A stretch of 61,003 bases of DNA from Pseudomonas chlororaphis (GTDB lineage Bacteria > Pseudomonadota > Gammaproteobacteria > Pseudomonadales > Pseudomonadaceae), in contig NZ_MSCT01000007.1 in NCBI RefSeq assembly GCF_001921865.1, positions 1 to 61,003 of the forward strand. Direction: 5' to 3'. Shown here piece by piece: positions 1 to 8,855 of this stretch. The notes below the pieces were generated by a model. It saw nothing but the letters and a program-made list of their open reading frames with translations, did not search any database and was not told where the DNA came from. The position numbers and the translations under genes are program-made. How positions within the stretch are numbered: the stretch's first letter is position 1; every line of letters starts with the position of its first letter.

Positions 1-55
1 CCTGTCGGCTCGACCCTGCTAGGTTGTCCGGTAGCGACGCTGCGAGAGTGAAATC

Positions 56-988
56 ATGAATAAACAACATGAATGGTCGACGCTTAGCCGGCTCGATCTG
101 AATCTGTTCCGGGTCTTTGAAGTGGTCTATCAGGAGCGCAACCTGACGCGCGCCGCGTCGGTCCTGCACCTCAGCCAGTCGGCGATCAGCCATGCCCTGG
201 CGCGCTTGCGCAATCAACTCGATGACCCACTGTTCGTTCGCGAAGGCTATGGCGTGCAGCCCACGGCGCTGGCGGTACAGTTGGCGCCGGGCATTCTCGA
301 GGCCCTGGGCGGTCTGCGCCGCAGCGTGAACCGCGGCCAGGCCTTCGACCCGCGGCACGATCAGCGCTGTTTCACCTTGAACATGCCCGAGCAGATGGAG
401 CCGCTGGTGCTGCCGAAAATCCTCGCCCATCTGCGGCGGATCGCCCCCCGGTTGCAAGTGCGTAGCAGCAGCGTGCATTGGGCGGACTTGAAACTGGAAC
501 TGACCGCCGGGCGGGTCGATCTGGCGATCGAGCTTGCCCGGCCCACCGACACCGAACTGCAGCAGCAACTGTTGTTGCGCGACGCGTTATGCGTGATGGC
601 CGGCCCGCACTTTGCCGGGGAATTGAGCGTTGAGCGGTATCTGGCGGCCGAGCATGTCGCCATTACCTCGCGGCGCCGGGGGATCTGTGTGGAGGACCTG
701 GCGCTGGGGGACCGGGGAATGGTTCGTCAGGTGCGCCAGCGTTGCCAGCATTACCTCTCGGCCGCGCTGCTGGTGAGCCAGAGCGATTTGTTGCTGACCG
801 TGCCTCGACAGTACGCCGAGCTCCTCAATGTCGGGCTGGGCAATCGCCTGCTGACGATGCCCCTGGCGTTGCCAGCGGTGAGCCTGAACCTTTACTGGGC
901 GCGCCAGGCGGAGCACGAAGCGGGTAATCGCTGGTTGCGCGAGCAGTTGTTCGAGCTGGCTCGACCCGTCATGCCGGCGGGTGGCTAG
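56..988 (+). CDS. LysR-family transcriptional regulator
   Basis: A 310-residue LysR-type DNA-binding regulator. The N-terminal winged helix-turn-helix spans about residues 12-70 (RLDLNLFRVFEVVYQERN, then LSQSAISHALARLR), followed by a periplasmic-binding-protein-like effector domain to the C-terminus. The pattern DLNLF plus DPLFVREG is typical of the NodD/LeuO-like subgroup. The ATG at 56 follows a weak purine stretch (GAGAG). It converges on the autotransporter gene, so it does not share a divergent promoter with it, and its real partner may lie left of the window. Family is certain; target and ligand cannot be read from the sequence. Confidence 0.9.
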   Translation: MNKQHEWSTLSRLDLNLFRVFEVVYQERNLTRAASVLHLSQSAISHALARLRNQLDDPLFVREGYGVQPTALAVQLAPGILEALGGLRRSVNRGQAFDPRHDQRCFTLNMPEQMEPLVLPKILAHLRRIAPRLQVRSSSVHWADLKLELTAGRVDLAIELARPTDTELQQQLLLRDALCVMAGPHFAGELSVERYLAAEHVAITSRRRGICVEDLALGDRGMVRQVRQRCQHYLSAALLVSQSDLLLTVPRQYAELLNVGLGNRLLTMPLALPAVSLNLYWARQAEHEAGNRWLREQLFELARPVMPAGG

Positions 989-1071
989 AGCGATGGCGGC
1001 GCTGTAGCGCCAAGGGAGACAGGCTGTTGCAAGAAAGGAATCGGCAAGGTTGCCTTGCCGATCGATTGGAA

Positions 1072-1099
1072 CCTGGCGCGACAAGAGCGTCGCGCCAGG
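1072..1099. terminator. Perfect 11-bp hairpin between convergent genes
   Basis: An 11-bp perfect inverted repeat (CCTGGCGCGAC / GTCGCGCCAGG) with a 6-nt loop lies just past the autotransporter stop and downstream of the LysR gene. No long T run follows on either strand, so it may act as a weak bidirectional terminator or a mRNA-stabilising hairpin. Confidence 0.5.
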
Positions 1100-1110
1100 G
1101 TGGGGCGGGG

Positions 1111-4100
1111 TCAGAAGCGGTAGTTGGCGTTCAGCAGCAGGCCGTGCTCGTTGGAGCCGCCGCCCACCTGGCCGCTGTAGCCGGCACCTACGCTCAGCTC
1201 ACGGGTGAGGCGGGTTTCCACGCCGGCTTCGAGCGCCGCGGTGTTGCGCGCGAGCGTCGTGCCTTCGACCCGGAACGCGTCGCTGCCGGTGAAGCGGAAG
1301 GTATCGGACGGGGTGTTGTTGCTCCAGTCGCGCTTCCAGCCGGCACTGCCGTAGACGGTGAGTTGCTTGCCGTTGTCCAGCGCCTTGGCGGTGCTGATCC
1401 GCAGGCCGAGGGTGGACGAGGTCTGCTCGTCCGCCGCACGTTTGGCCTGCAGGGCCGCGGCGCCACCGCGCTCCTTGAAGCCTTCGCTCTGGACTTTCAC
1501 GTAGGCCAGGTTGGCGAAGGGTTCCAGTTGCACCGCCGGGCTGAGGTCGAAGCGCCGGCCCAGCTCGCCGAAGGCTTGCAGGGTGGTGGCGTCGTGGTCG
1601 GTTTTCAGGCGGTCGTTGTAGCCGGCGAAGTTCACCGAACGCTTGGCGTCGATCCGGCTCCAGGTGTAGGCCATGCCGCCGCGCAGGTCGAACTGGCCGA
1701 GCGCGGTGCCGCCGTAGACGCCCAGGTGGACGTTGTCGTTATCGCTCGACGAGTCGCGGGACGAGCTCTTGAGCCGGGTGCGGCTGTAGCCGGTCATGAC
1801 CCCGACGTGGCTGCGTTCGCCGATGGCGGTATCGACACCGGTGAGCAGGCCCTTGGTATCGCTGGTCAGCCTGGCGCTGTTGCTGTCGCCCTTGACCTCG
1901 CCCCAGTTGCCCAGGGTGGTCAGCCACGCGGTCGGGCCGGTGCCGGTCGCGGCGCTGTCGGCCGGGGCCTGGGCGGTCGAACGCAGGCGGCTGTTCGCGG
2001 CATCGCGCAGCAGACGGCTGTCCTGGATCAGCGAGGTTCGCGTCGAGCTGTGGAATTCCCCCGAGAGCTGATCGAATGCCGCGCGAGCCTGTTCGTCGTC
2101 CGGCAGGTAGGCGATGGCCTCGAACAGCTTGTTGTGGACCGGTGGCGTCAGGGCTGGCACGGCGTCGCCCTTCAGGCTTTGCGCGGCGGTGGCCGTGGCG
2201 TACTGGTTCGGCGTGTAGGCCGCTTCCTGGAACAGGCGCGTCTGCTGCACATCCAGATAGGCGTTGTGGCTGTCGTAGTTGTCCACCAGGTCGTAGAAGG
2301 TCGAGACCCAGGTATCGCCAGTCAGTTTGTAGCGCCCGCTCAGGCCCTGGTCGGACGAAAGCACCCAGTAGCGCCGATCCAGCTGGTAGCGGGCGTCGTC
2401 GAGTTTATGGGCATCGATGATGCTGCCGTCATCGAGGCGTGTGGTGCCTTTGACGATCAGCCGGTCGTTGGCGCCGGTGCTCAGCAGTTCGGCCTGGAAG
2501 GTCGAGCCGCTGTGCTGGTTCAGGTCGCCAGCCACAGTGAGGGTACCGATCGAGTTACCGGGAGCGATGGTCGCGCCGCGGTACAGGGTGACATCGCCGA
2601 CCTGGCCATTACCCGCCAGGGTCGCGCTGTCATACACATCGACGGTGCCGCCGAGCTTGCCGTTGACCGCCAGGATACCTTTCTCGACCTGGGTCTTGCC
2701 GGTGAAGGTCGAGCTATCGGCGGTCAGTTCGGTACGCCCGCTGCCGCGCTTGTAGAGAGAGCCGGTACCGGAAAGCTTGCCATCGAAGCGGTAGCCGTTG
2801 GCGCGGTTGAAGATCAAGCTGCCGGGGGCATCGATCTGCACGTCGCCGAGGAGCGAGCCAGTGTCGCCGCCGTCCTCGCCAGCGCCCAGTTGCAGGGTGC
2901 CGTTGCTGATCCGCGTACCGCCGCTGTAGGTGTTCTCGCCGGTCAACACGGTGGTGCCGGTGCCGAGCTGTTCCACCGAACCGGTGCCGGAAATCACATG
3001 GTCGTACTGGTATTGATTGCTGCGGTCGAAGGCCACCTGACCGTTGTTGTCGATATCGCTGAGCACTTCGCCGGTGGTGCCGTTGTGGGCGCCGATGTGC
3101 AGGCTGGCGTTCTGTTCGACATGGACTTCGCCGGCCAGCTTGTTGTTCAGCAACAATTTGCCGCCCTTGACGTTCAGGCGACCGGTAAAACCGCTGGAGT
3201 CGCCGTTGAACTGGGTCTGCCCGGCGATGTGGTTGACCGTGCCCTTGCCTTCGAAGCCGGCATCGAACTGATAGTCGCGGTCGCTGTGGTTGAACTGGAC
3301 CAGGCCCTGGCCCTTGCCGAAGACGACCTTCTGCGCTTGCAGGTGGCCGGCGGCCTTGGCGTCGGCGGCATTGTCACTGGCCGCGCCGATATAGAGGGTG
3401 CCGCTGGAGGTGCTGTTTTCGGCGATGCGCAAGGTGCCATTGCCGACTTTGAGCGTGCCCTGGTCGGTCAATAGCAGGTTGGCGACACCGTTCAGGCCCA
3501 GGGTCATGCCATCGACGGTTTCCCAGAGGCTGCCAGCGCCGCTGACGCTGGCGCTGGCGTTGGAGCCCTGCTCGAAGGCCAGGATGCTCTCCTGGCTGGT
3601 GACCTTGCCGCCGTTCTTGATTTCCAGGGTGGCGTTGCCGGCACCGCCGACGACCAGTTGCTTGTCGGTGGACAGGGTGCTGTTGTCGACGCTGAGGGTA
3701 GCGTTCGATTTCTTGAGTGCGCCGAGCACGGTATTGCCGGCGGTCTTTACCTTGGCGCCATTGGTGAGCAACAGCGAGCCGTTGCCGCCGTAGCCCACGA
3801 ACATGTCGCCGAGGGTGGTCCAGAGGCTGTCGGCGCCGTCGACGCTGGCGTTGCCATTGCTGCCTAGCTCGAAGCCGATGATGCTGTCCTGGCTGGTGAC
3901 CTTGCCGCCGTTACCGATGTCCAGCGAGCCGTTGCCGGCTCCGCCGACGATCAGGCGCTTGCCGGTGGACAGGGTGCTGTTGTCGACGCTGAGGGTGCCG
4001 TTGGCCTTTTTCTGCGCGCCGATCAGGGTATCGCCGGCAATGTCTGCCTTGGCGCCATTGGTGAGCCGCAGGGAGCCGTTGCCTCCCAGGCCCACGATCA

Positions 4101-5148
4101 TGTCGCCGAGGGTTTTCCAGAGGCTGCCGGCGCCATCGATGCTGACGTCGCCCGTGCTGCCGGGGTCGGAGGCGATGATGCCGTCCTGGCTGGTGACCTT
4201 GCCGCCGTTCTTGATCTCCAAGGTGCCGTTGCCGGCGGCGCCGACGATCAGGCGCTTGCCGGTGGACAGGGTGCTGTTGTCGACACTGAGGGTGCCGGTG
4301 GCCTTTTTCTGCGCGCCGAGCACGGTGTCGCCGGCGGTCTCGACCTTGGCGCCGTTGGTGAGCTTCAGCGAGCCGTTGCCCCCCAGGCCCACGATCATGT
4401 CGCCGAGGGTTTTCCAGAGGCTGCCGGCCCCGTCGACCGTGGCGGTGCCCTTACTGTCCGGGTCGTTGGCGACGATGCTTTCCTGGCTGGTGACCTGGCT
4501 GCCGTTCTTGATCTCCAGGGAGCCATTGCCGGCACCGCCGACGACCAGTTTTTTGTCGCTGGTCAGTTTCGAGTTGTCGACGCTGAGCTTGCCCGTCCCG
4601 TTGCGCTGGGCGCCGATCAGGGTATCGCCCTGGGAGCGAGCGGTGGAACCGTTCTTCAGGGTCAGGGTGCCGTCGCCGCCGTTGCCGACGATCAACGGGC
4701 CGCCGGTAGTCAAGGTCGCGCCATTGCTGAAGGTGGCCTTGCCGGTGGTGTTCTGTCCGGTCCCCAGGGTGAAGGTATCGCCCACGGTCAACTTGCCGCC
4801 GCCGCCGACGTTCAACTGGCCCAGGCCGTTGGCCTGGGTGCCGACGTTCAGGCTGCCTACGGTGCGCGCACTGTCCAGTTGGGCGACGTCATGGCGGCCG
4901 GAGTACGGCCGGTCGATGTTGACCACCTCGGTGCTGGAGGGCGCGCCGTTGCTCCAGTTGCCGCTGTTTTCCCAGGCATTGCTGTCGTTGACCCTAATGC
5001 TGGAATTAGGGTCATTGGGATCCTGCAGAACAAAGTGGTGGGCGTCGCCGGTCCAGGTCGTGGCGGCCAGCACGGCCGGGCTGAATGAACTCAACGCCAA
5101 TGCGACGGCGATAGCGATGTCGCTGGGGCTGAAATTGTGTCGTGTCAT
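1111..5148 (-). CDS. Type Va autotransporter with tandem passenger repeats
   Basis: A 1345-residue classical autotransporter of the outer membrane. The ATG at 5148 is preferred over an in-frame TTG five codons upstream because GGAAAG sits 7 nt before the ATG. A signal peptide occupies about residues 1-29 (hydrophobic IAIAVALALSSFSPAVLA). The passenger is Gly/Asn-rich beta-helix sequence with about four tandem units of 99 residues keyed by GAGSLWKTLGDM and VTSQDSI, followed by PATR-type repeats (VLTGENTYSGGTRI, TELTADSSTFTGKT). The last roughly 280 residues are an autotransporter beta-barrel ending in ANYRF, with the expected terminal Phe. It is likely an adhesin or biofilm factor; no protease or lipase motif is visible. 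The gene is monocistronic. Confidence 0.93.
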   Translation of the reverse strand: MTRHNFSPSDIAIAVALALSSFSPAVLAATTWTGDAHHFVLQDPNDPNSSIRVNDSNAWENSGNWSNGAPSSTEVVNIDRPYSGRHDVAQLDSARTVGSLNVGTQANGLGQLNVGGGGKLTVGDTFTLGTGQNTTGKATFSNGATLTTGGPLIVGNGGDGTLTLKNGSTARSQGDTLIGAQRNGTGKLSVDNSKLTSDKKLVVGGAGNGSLEIKNGSQVTSQESIVANDPDSKGTATVDGAGSLWKTLGDMIVGLGGNGSLKLTNGAKVETAGDTVLGAQKKATGTLSVDNSTLSTGKRLIVGAAGNGTLEIKNGGKVTSQDGIIASDPGSTGDVSIDGAGSLWKTLGDMIVGLGGNGSLRLTNGAKADIAGDTLIGAQKKANGTLSVDNSTLSTGKRLIVGGAGNGSLDIGNGGKVTSQDSIIGFELGSNGNASVDGADSLWTTLGDMFVGYGGNGSLLLTNGAKVKTAGNTVLGALKKSNATLSVDNSTLSTDKQLVVGGAGNATLEIKNGGKVTSQESILAFEQGSNASASVSGAGSLWETVDGMTLGLNGVANLLLTDQGTLKVGNGTLRIAENSTSSGTLYIGAASDNAADAKAAGHLQAQKVVFGKGQGLVQFNHSDRDYQFDAGFEGKGTVNHIAGQTQFNGDSSGFTGRLNVKGGKLLLNNKLAGEVHVEQNASLHIGAHNGTTGEVLSDIDNNGQVAFDRSNQYQYDHVISGTGSVEQLGTGTTVLTGENTYSGGTRISNGTLQLGAGEDGGDTGSLLGDVQIDAPGSLIFNRANGYRFDGKLSGTGSLYKRGSGRTELTADSSTFTGKTQVEKGILAVNGKLGGTVDVYDSATLAGNGQVGDVTLYRGATIAPGNSIGTLTVAGDLNQHSGSTFQAELLSTGANDRLIVKGTTRLDDGSIIDAHKLDDARYQLDRRYWVLSSDQGLSGRYKLTGDTWVSTFYDLVDNYDSHNAYLDVQQTRLFQEAAYTPNQYATATAAQSLKGDAVPALTPPVHNKLFEAIAYLPDDEQARAAFDQLSGEFHSSTRTSLIQDSRLLRDAANSRLRSTAQAPADSAATGTGPTAWLTTLGNWGEVKGDSNSARLTSDTKGLLTGVDTAIGERSHVGVMTGYSRTRLKSSSRDSSSDNDNVHLGVYGGTALGQFDLRGGMAYTWSRIDAKRSVNFAGYNDRLKTDHDATTLQAFGELGRRFDLSPAVQLEPFANLAYVKVQSEGFKERGGAAALQAKRAADEQTSSTLGLRISTAKALDNGKQLTVYGSAGWKRDWSNNTPSDTFRFTGSDAFRVEGTTLARNTAALEAGVETRLTRELSVGAGYSGQVGGGSNEHGLLLNANYRF
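1111..5148 (-). repeat. 297-bp tandem repeats inside the autotransporter passenger
   Basis: Within roughly 3500-4700 the same block recurs about every 297 bp. Examples are the TTTTCCAGAGGCTGCCGG stretches near 4113 and 4410, and more diverged copies near 3815 and 3520. Each unit encodes about 99 residues of beta-helix passenger. The span given is the whole gene; the repeat array is its middle part. Confidence 0.75.
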
Positions 5149-5787
5149 CGTTTTTCTTTCCAAGAGGGTGCCTGTGTGGTCGTGGGATAGAAACGGCGTC
5201 GAACGCGTTATCGATCAGCGATGCGCCGGGAGGCGTTGTTCGGCTATGAAGTGCCATGGGTCGATACGGAAGGCGCGACCTCAATTGCTTTTCATAGGTG
5301 TTGAACTGCTCAAGTTGTCCATGACGGTTTGAGACGCCGGGTAACTTAATAAAGAAGTGCGTGGGAATATATGCGGGGAAGAAGGGGTGGAGTTTTTTTG
5401 AAAGTTTTCAGAAATATCTGTTTGTTGCCGGGTATTAATCGTTGTTTTTTGTAGTTAGTTGGTTGGTCTTTGCGTAGGAAGTGTCTGGGGCGGGATTTTT
5501 TCAGGATTTTTCTTAAGTTTTTTGAGTTTTGGTCGAGGGCGAGAGTGCTGGAAAGAAAATGGACGCGAGCAGAAAGTAAAACTTTTCTGCTGGGTGGGAG
5601 TGGTCTTGGTTGGCGGGGTTTGCGTATTTGTTTAAGTGGGTTTTATTGTTTTTAAGTGTGTGTTTTTAATGTTTTAAGTTCAGTGTTTTATATGTGTCAC
5701 CATTGTTCGAGTTGATAAAAAATCAGACCCAGCAGCGAGTGCGCTACGTTGCAGCGCACCTCGTTTCGTTGCCTGGATATGTTCAGG
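5149..5787. other. AT-rich intergenic region upstream of the autotransporter
   Basis: About 640 bp without a convincing gene. From about 5340 to 5720 the composition drops to AT-rich with many T runs, unlike the flanking genes. It should contain the autotransporter promoter. A 61-codon plus-strand frame at 5470-5655 has no ribosome-binding site and no recognisable protein character. Confidence 0.6.
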
Positions 5788-6702
5788 TCAAGGTTTGACC
5801 GGCTGCGGAGCCGGAGTTGGTCGAGGGCCCGGCTTGAGCACCAGCCACACGGCCGCCGCGATCAGCACGCCGCCATACAGGTGGGCCATGGACAGCGGCT
5901 CGTCCAGCAGCAGGGCGCCCCACAGCACGCCGAACGGCGGGATCATGAAGGTCACGGTCATCGATTTGACCGGGCCGATCGAACTCAGCAGGCGGAAATA
6001 CAGGATGTAGGCAAAGGCGGTGCAAGCCAGGCCCAGGCCCAGCAGCGACAGCCAGACGCTCCAGCCGCCCCAGCTGGCGGGCGGTTGGTTGATGGCGCTG
6101 TAGGCGAAGACGGGCAGCAGGAACAGGCTGGCGCCGAGCATGCTGCCCAGGGCCGAAAGGCGGCTGTCGAGGCCGCCGGCCTGGTCCAGCCAGCGCCGCG
6201 CGAGGAAGCCGGCGAAACCGTAGCAGGTGGTGGCGAGCAGGCAGGCCAGGGCACCGAGCAGCAACTCCAGGTCGAACGCCACCGGGCCGGCGCGGGTCAG
6301 GATACCCACGCCGAACAGGCCCAGGCTGACCCCGGCGATTTTCGGCGGGGTCAGTTTCTCGTGAAAGAACAGCCCGCCGATCAGCACGCCCATCAAGGGC
6401 GTGGTGGCATTGAAGATCGCCGAGTAACCGGCCGGCAGGACCAGGGCTGCTACCGAATACATGGTGGCGGGGATGCCGGAGTTGATTACCCCGAGCAGCA
6501 GCACGGTCTTGAACTTGCCCTGGAAGTCCCAGCTGATTCGCATCAGCGCGAGGATCACCAGCAGGCCGCTGGCGGCGATGGACACGCGAAAAAACGCCGT
6601 GGGAATGCTGCCGATCACCGGGGCGATAATCCGCATGAACAGAAAACTTGCGCCCCAGATCGCGGCCAGGGACAACAAACGCAGGATATCGACGGGTCTC
6701 AC
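5788..6702 (-). CDS. EamA/DMT-family transporter
   Basis: A 304-residue inner-membrane protein of the drug/metabolite transporter superfamily with two EamA repeats and about ten predicted transmembrane segments (AAIWGASFLFMRIIAP at the N-terminus; WGALLLDEPLSMAHLYGGVLI near the C-terminus marks the second repeat). It starts at GTG 6702, chosen because AAAGGAG lies 7 nt upstream. Family members export amino acids or metabolites; the substrate here is unknown. It is transcribed divergently from aceK with about 200 bp between them. Confidence 0.88.
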   Translation of the reverse strand: MRPVDILRLLSLAAIWGASFLFMRIIAPVIGSIPTAFFRVSIAASGLLVILALMRISWDFQGKFKTVLLLGVINSGIPATMYSVAALVLPAGYSAIFNATTPLMGVLIGGLFFHEKLTPPKIAGVSLGLFGVGILTRAGPVAFDLELLLGALACLLATTCYGFAGFLARRWLDQAGGLDSRLSALGSMLGASLFLLPVFAYSAINQPPASWGGWSVWLSLLGLGLACTAFAYILYFRLLSSIGPVKSMTVTFMIPPFGVLWGALLLDEPLSMAHLYGGVLIAAAVWLVLKPGPRPTPAPQPVKP

Positions 6703-6902
6703 GGTGCAACTCCTTTGATGGCCGTTTCACCGGCCCTTGCTTGGGCAGGGCGAAAGTGTTGCCGAGAGGCCAGCCGCGAGCAATCGCTATCTTGTGCTGG
6801 AATTGTTCGCGGCTGGCGCCGGGCGAAGAAAAATTGCACTTCTCCTGCACCCGGTTCACTGGCTAAGCTCAGGTTTTTCCGAATTCCCGCAGAGGTCTCA
6901 CC

Positions 6903-8624
6903 ATGGCGCAAAAATGGCCCGCCGCCGATATCGCTCGAACGATCCTCGATGGCTTCGACGATTACCGCGAGCACTTTCGCCAGATCACCGATGGCGCCCG
7001 GGCGCGTTTCGAGCAGGCGCAGTGGCAAGAGGCGCAGACCGCTTCGGCGGCGCGGATCAACCTGTACGAGGAAAAGGTCGGCGAGACCGTGGCGCGGCTG
7101 CGCGGGGCCTTCGACCTGGAGACCCTGCTCGACGTCAATCAGTGGCCGCTGGTGAAAAGCGCCTATATCAGCCTGATCGACCTGCGCTTCGACGACGAGC
7201 TGTCGGAGACCTGGTACAACTCGGCCTTCTGCGGCCTGTTCAGCCACGACCTGATCAGCGACGGCAGCATGTTCATCCACACCACGCGGCCGAGCCTGCG
7301 CCGCGCCCGGGCCGCGCAGACCCGCACCTACCGGCCGGACGGCCACCTGTCGACGATGCTCGAACAGATCTTCGTCGACTACCGCTTCAGCGAGGCCTAT
7401 GCCGATCTGCCCGGCGACCTGCTGCGCCTGGAAGCGCAATTGCGCGAGAACCTGCCGGACTGGGTGTGCAAGGACCCGGAACTCTCGGTGGAGCTGTTTT
7501 CCTCGGTGCTGTACCGCAACAAGGGCGCGTACCTGGTCGGGCGCATCTACACCCACGACGAGCAGTGGCCGCTGGTGATTCCGCTGCTGCACCGCGAAGG
7601 GCGGGGTATCCAGATCGATGCGCTGATCACCGACGAAGCCGACGTGTCGATCATCTTTTCCTTCACCCGCTCCTATTTCATGGTCGACGTGCCGGTGCCG
7701 GCGGAGTTCATCGGTTTCCTCAAGCGCATCCTGCCGGGCAAGCACATCGCCGAGCTGTACACCTCCATCGGTTTCTACAAGCACGGCAAGTCCGAGTTCT
7801 ACCGGGCGCTGATCAACCACCTGGCCAACACCGACGACCAGTTCATCATGGCCCCGGGCGTGCGCGGCATGGTCATGAGCGTGTTCACCCTGCCGGGCTT
7901 CAACACCGTGTTCAAGATCATCAAGGACCGCTTCTCGCCGTCGAAGAACGTCGACCGCGCCACGGTGATCGAGAAGTACCGCCTGGTGAAAAGCGTCGAC
8001 CGGGTCGGGCGCATGGCCGATACCCAGGAGTTCGCCGATTTCCGTTTTCCCCTGGGAAAGTTCGACCCGGCGTGCCTGGCCGAACTGCTGGAAGTAGCGC
8101 CGTCCACGGTGTCGGTGGAAGGCGATACGGTGTTGATCCGCCACTGCTGGACGGAGCGGCGCATGACCCCGCTCAACCTCTACCTGGACAACGCCAACGA
8201 GGCCCAGGTGCGCGAGGCGCTGGAAGACTACGGGCTGGCGATCAAGCAACTGGCGGCGGCCAACATCTTCCCCGGCGACATGCTGCTGAAGAACTTCGGC
8301 GTCACCCGCCATGGCCGGGTGGTGTTCTACGACTACGACGAGATCTGCTTCCTCACCGAAGCCAATTTCCGCCACATCCCGGCGCCGCGCACCCCGGAGG
8401 ACGAAATGGCCTCCGAACCCTGGTACTCCATCGGCCCGCTGGACGTGTTCCCCGAGGAGTTCCCGCCGTTCCTGTTCGCCGACGCCGGGCAGCGCAAGCT
8501 GTTCGACCAGTTGCACGGCGAGCTGTACAACGCCGACTACTGGAAAAGCCTGCAGGAAGCCATCCGCGCCGGCAAAGTGATCGACGTCTTCCCGTACCGG
8601 CGCAAGGAGCGGGACAGCGAATAA
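6903..8624 (+). CDS. aceK: Isocitrate dehydrogenase kinase/phosphatase
   Basis: A 573-residue bifunctional enzyme that phosphorylates and dephosphorylates NADP-isocitrate dehydrogenase, setting the split between the TCA cycle and the glyoxylate shunt on acetate or fatty acids. The length matches the family. Hallmarks are the nucleotide-binding stretch [17 protein letters not shown] (about 318-334), the following KIIKDRF, and the catalytic region [16 protein letters not shown] (about 471-486). AGAGG sits 6 nt before the ATG. As in other pseudomonads it stands alone rather than in an aceBAK operon. A REPIN follows the stop. Confidence 0.97.
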   Translation: MAQKWPAADIARTILDGFDDYREHFRQITDGARARFEQAQWQEAQTASAARINLYEEKVGETVARLRGAFDLETLLDVNQWPLVKSAYISLIDLRFDDELSETWYNSAFCGLFSHDLISDGSMFIHTTRPSLRRARAAQTRTYRPDGHLSTMLEQIFVDYRFSEAYADLPGDLLRLEAQLRENLPDWVCKDPELSVELFSSVLYRNKGAYLVGRIYTHDEQWPLVIPLLHREGRGIQIDALITDEADVSIIFSFTRSYFMVDVPVPAEFIGFLKRILPGKHIAELYTSIGFYKHGKSEFYRALINHLANTDDQFIMAPGVRGMVMSVFTLPGFNTVFKIIKDRFSPSKNVDRATVIEKYRLVKSVDRVGRMADTQEFADFRFPLGKFDPACLAELLEVAPSTVSVEGDTVLIRHCWTERRMTPLNLYLDNANEAQVREALEDYGLAIKQLAAANIFPGDMLLKNFGVTRHGRVVFYDYDEICFLTEANFRHIPAPRTPEDEMASEPWYSIGPLDVFPEEFPPFLFADAGQRKLFDQLHGELYNADYWKSLQEAIRAGKVIDVFPYRRKERDSE

Positions 8625-8641
8625 CCCGTTTCTCCCTCACC

Positions 8642-8764
8642 CCTGTAGGAGCGGGCTTGCTCGCGATAGGCCGCAGGCCGCTCCTGCCGACACCGCCGCA
8701 CATGAGGCGGCGCCGGCACCACGAGTGCTGTGCACTCGATCGCGAGCAAGCTCGCTCCTACAGG
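8642..8764. repeat. REPIN (inverted REP pair)
   Basis: CCTGTAGGAGCGGGCTTGCT... at 8642 and its reverse complement ...AGCTCGCTCCTACAGG ending at 8764 form an inverted pair of GTAG-type REP palindromes with about 70 bp between them. This is the usual Pseudomonas fluorescens-group REPIN arrangement between aceK and hrpA. Confidence 0.85.
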
Positions 8765-8855
8765 GGCAGGTGAGGGCGGCGGGGGAGGCAGCATTTACCG
8801 GCGCAAATCTGCGACAATCCGCCCCCGGCATAAATAGACGACCCTTGCGTACCCG

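Noticed and set aside
1027..3474. 815-codon plus-strand frame
   Set aside because: Antisense to the autotransporter; its residues mirror the codon bias of the real gene and show no domain.
5470..5655. 61-codon plus-strand frame in the AT-rich patch
   Set aside because: No ribosome-binding site and no similarity to any family.
6699..8516. 605-codon minus-strand frame
   Set aside because: Shadow of aceK in high-GC DNA; low-complexity Gln/Val/Arg composition.
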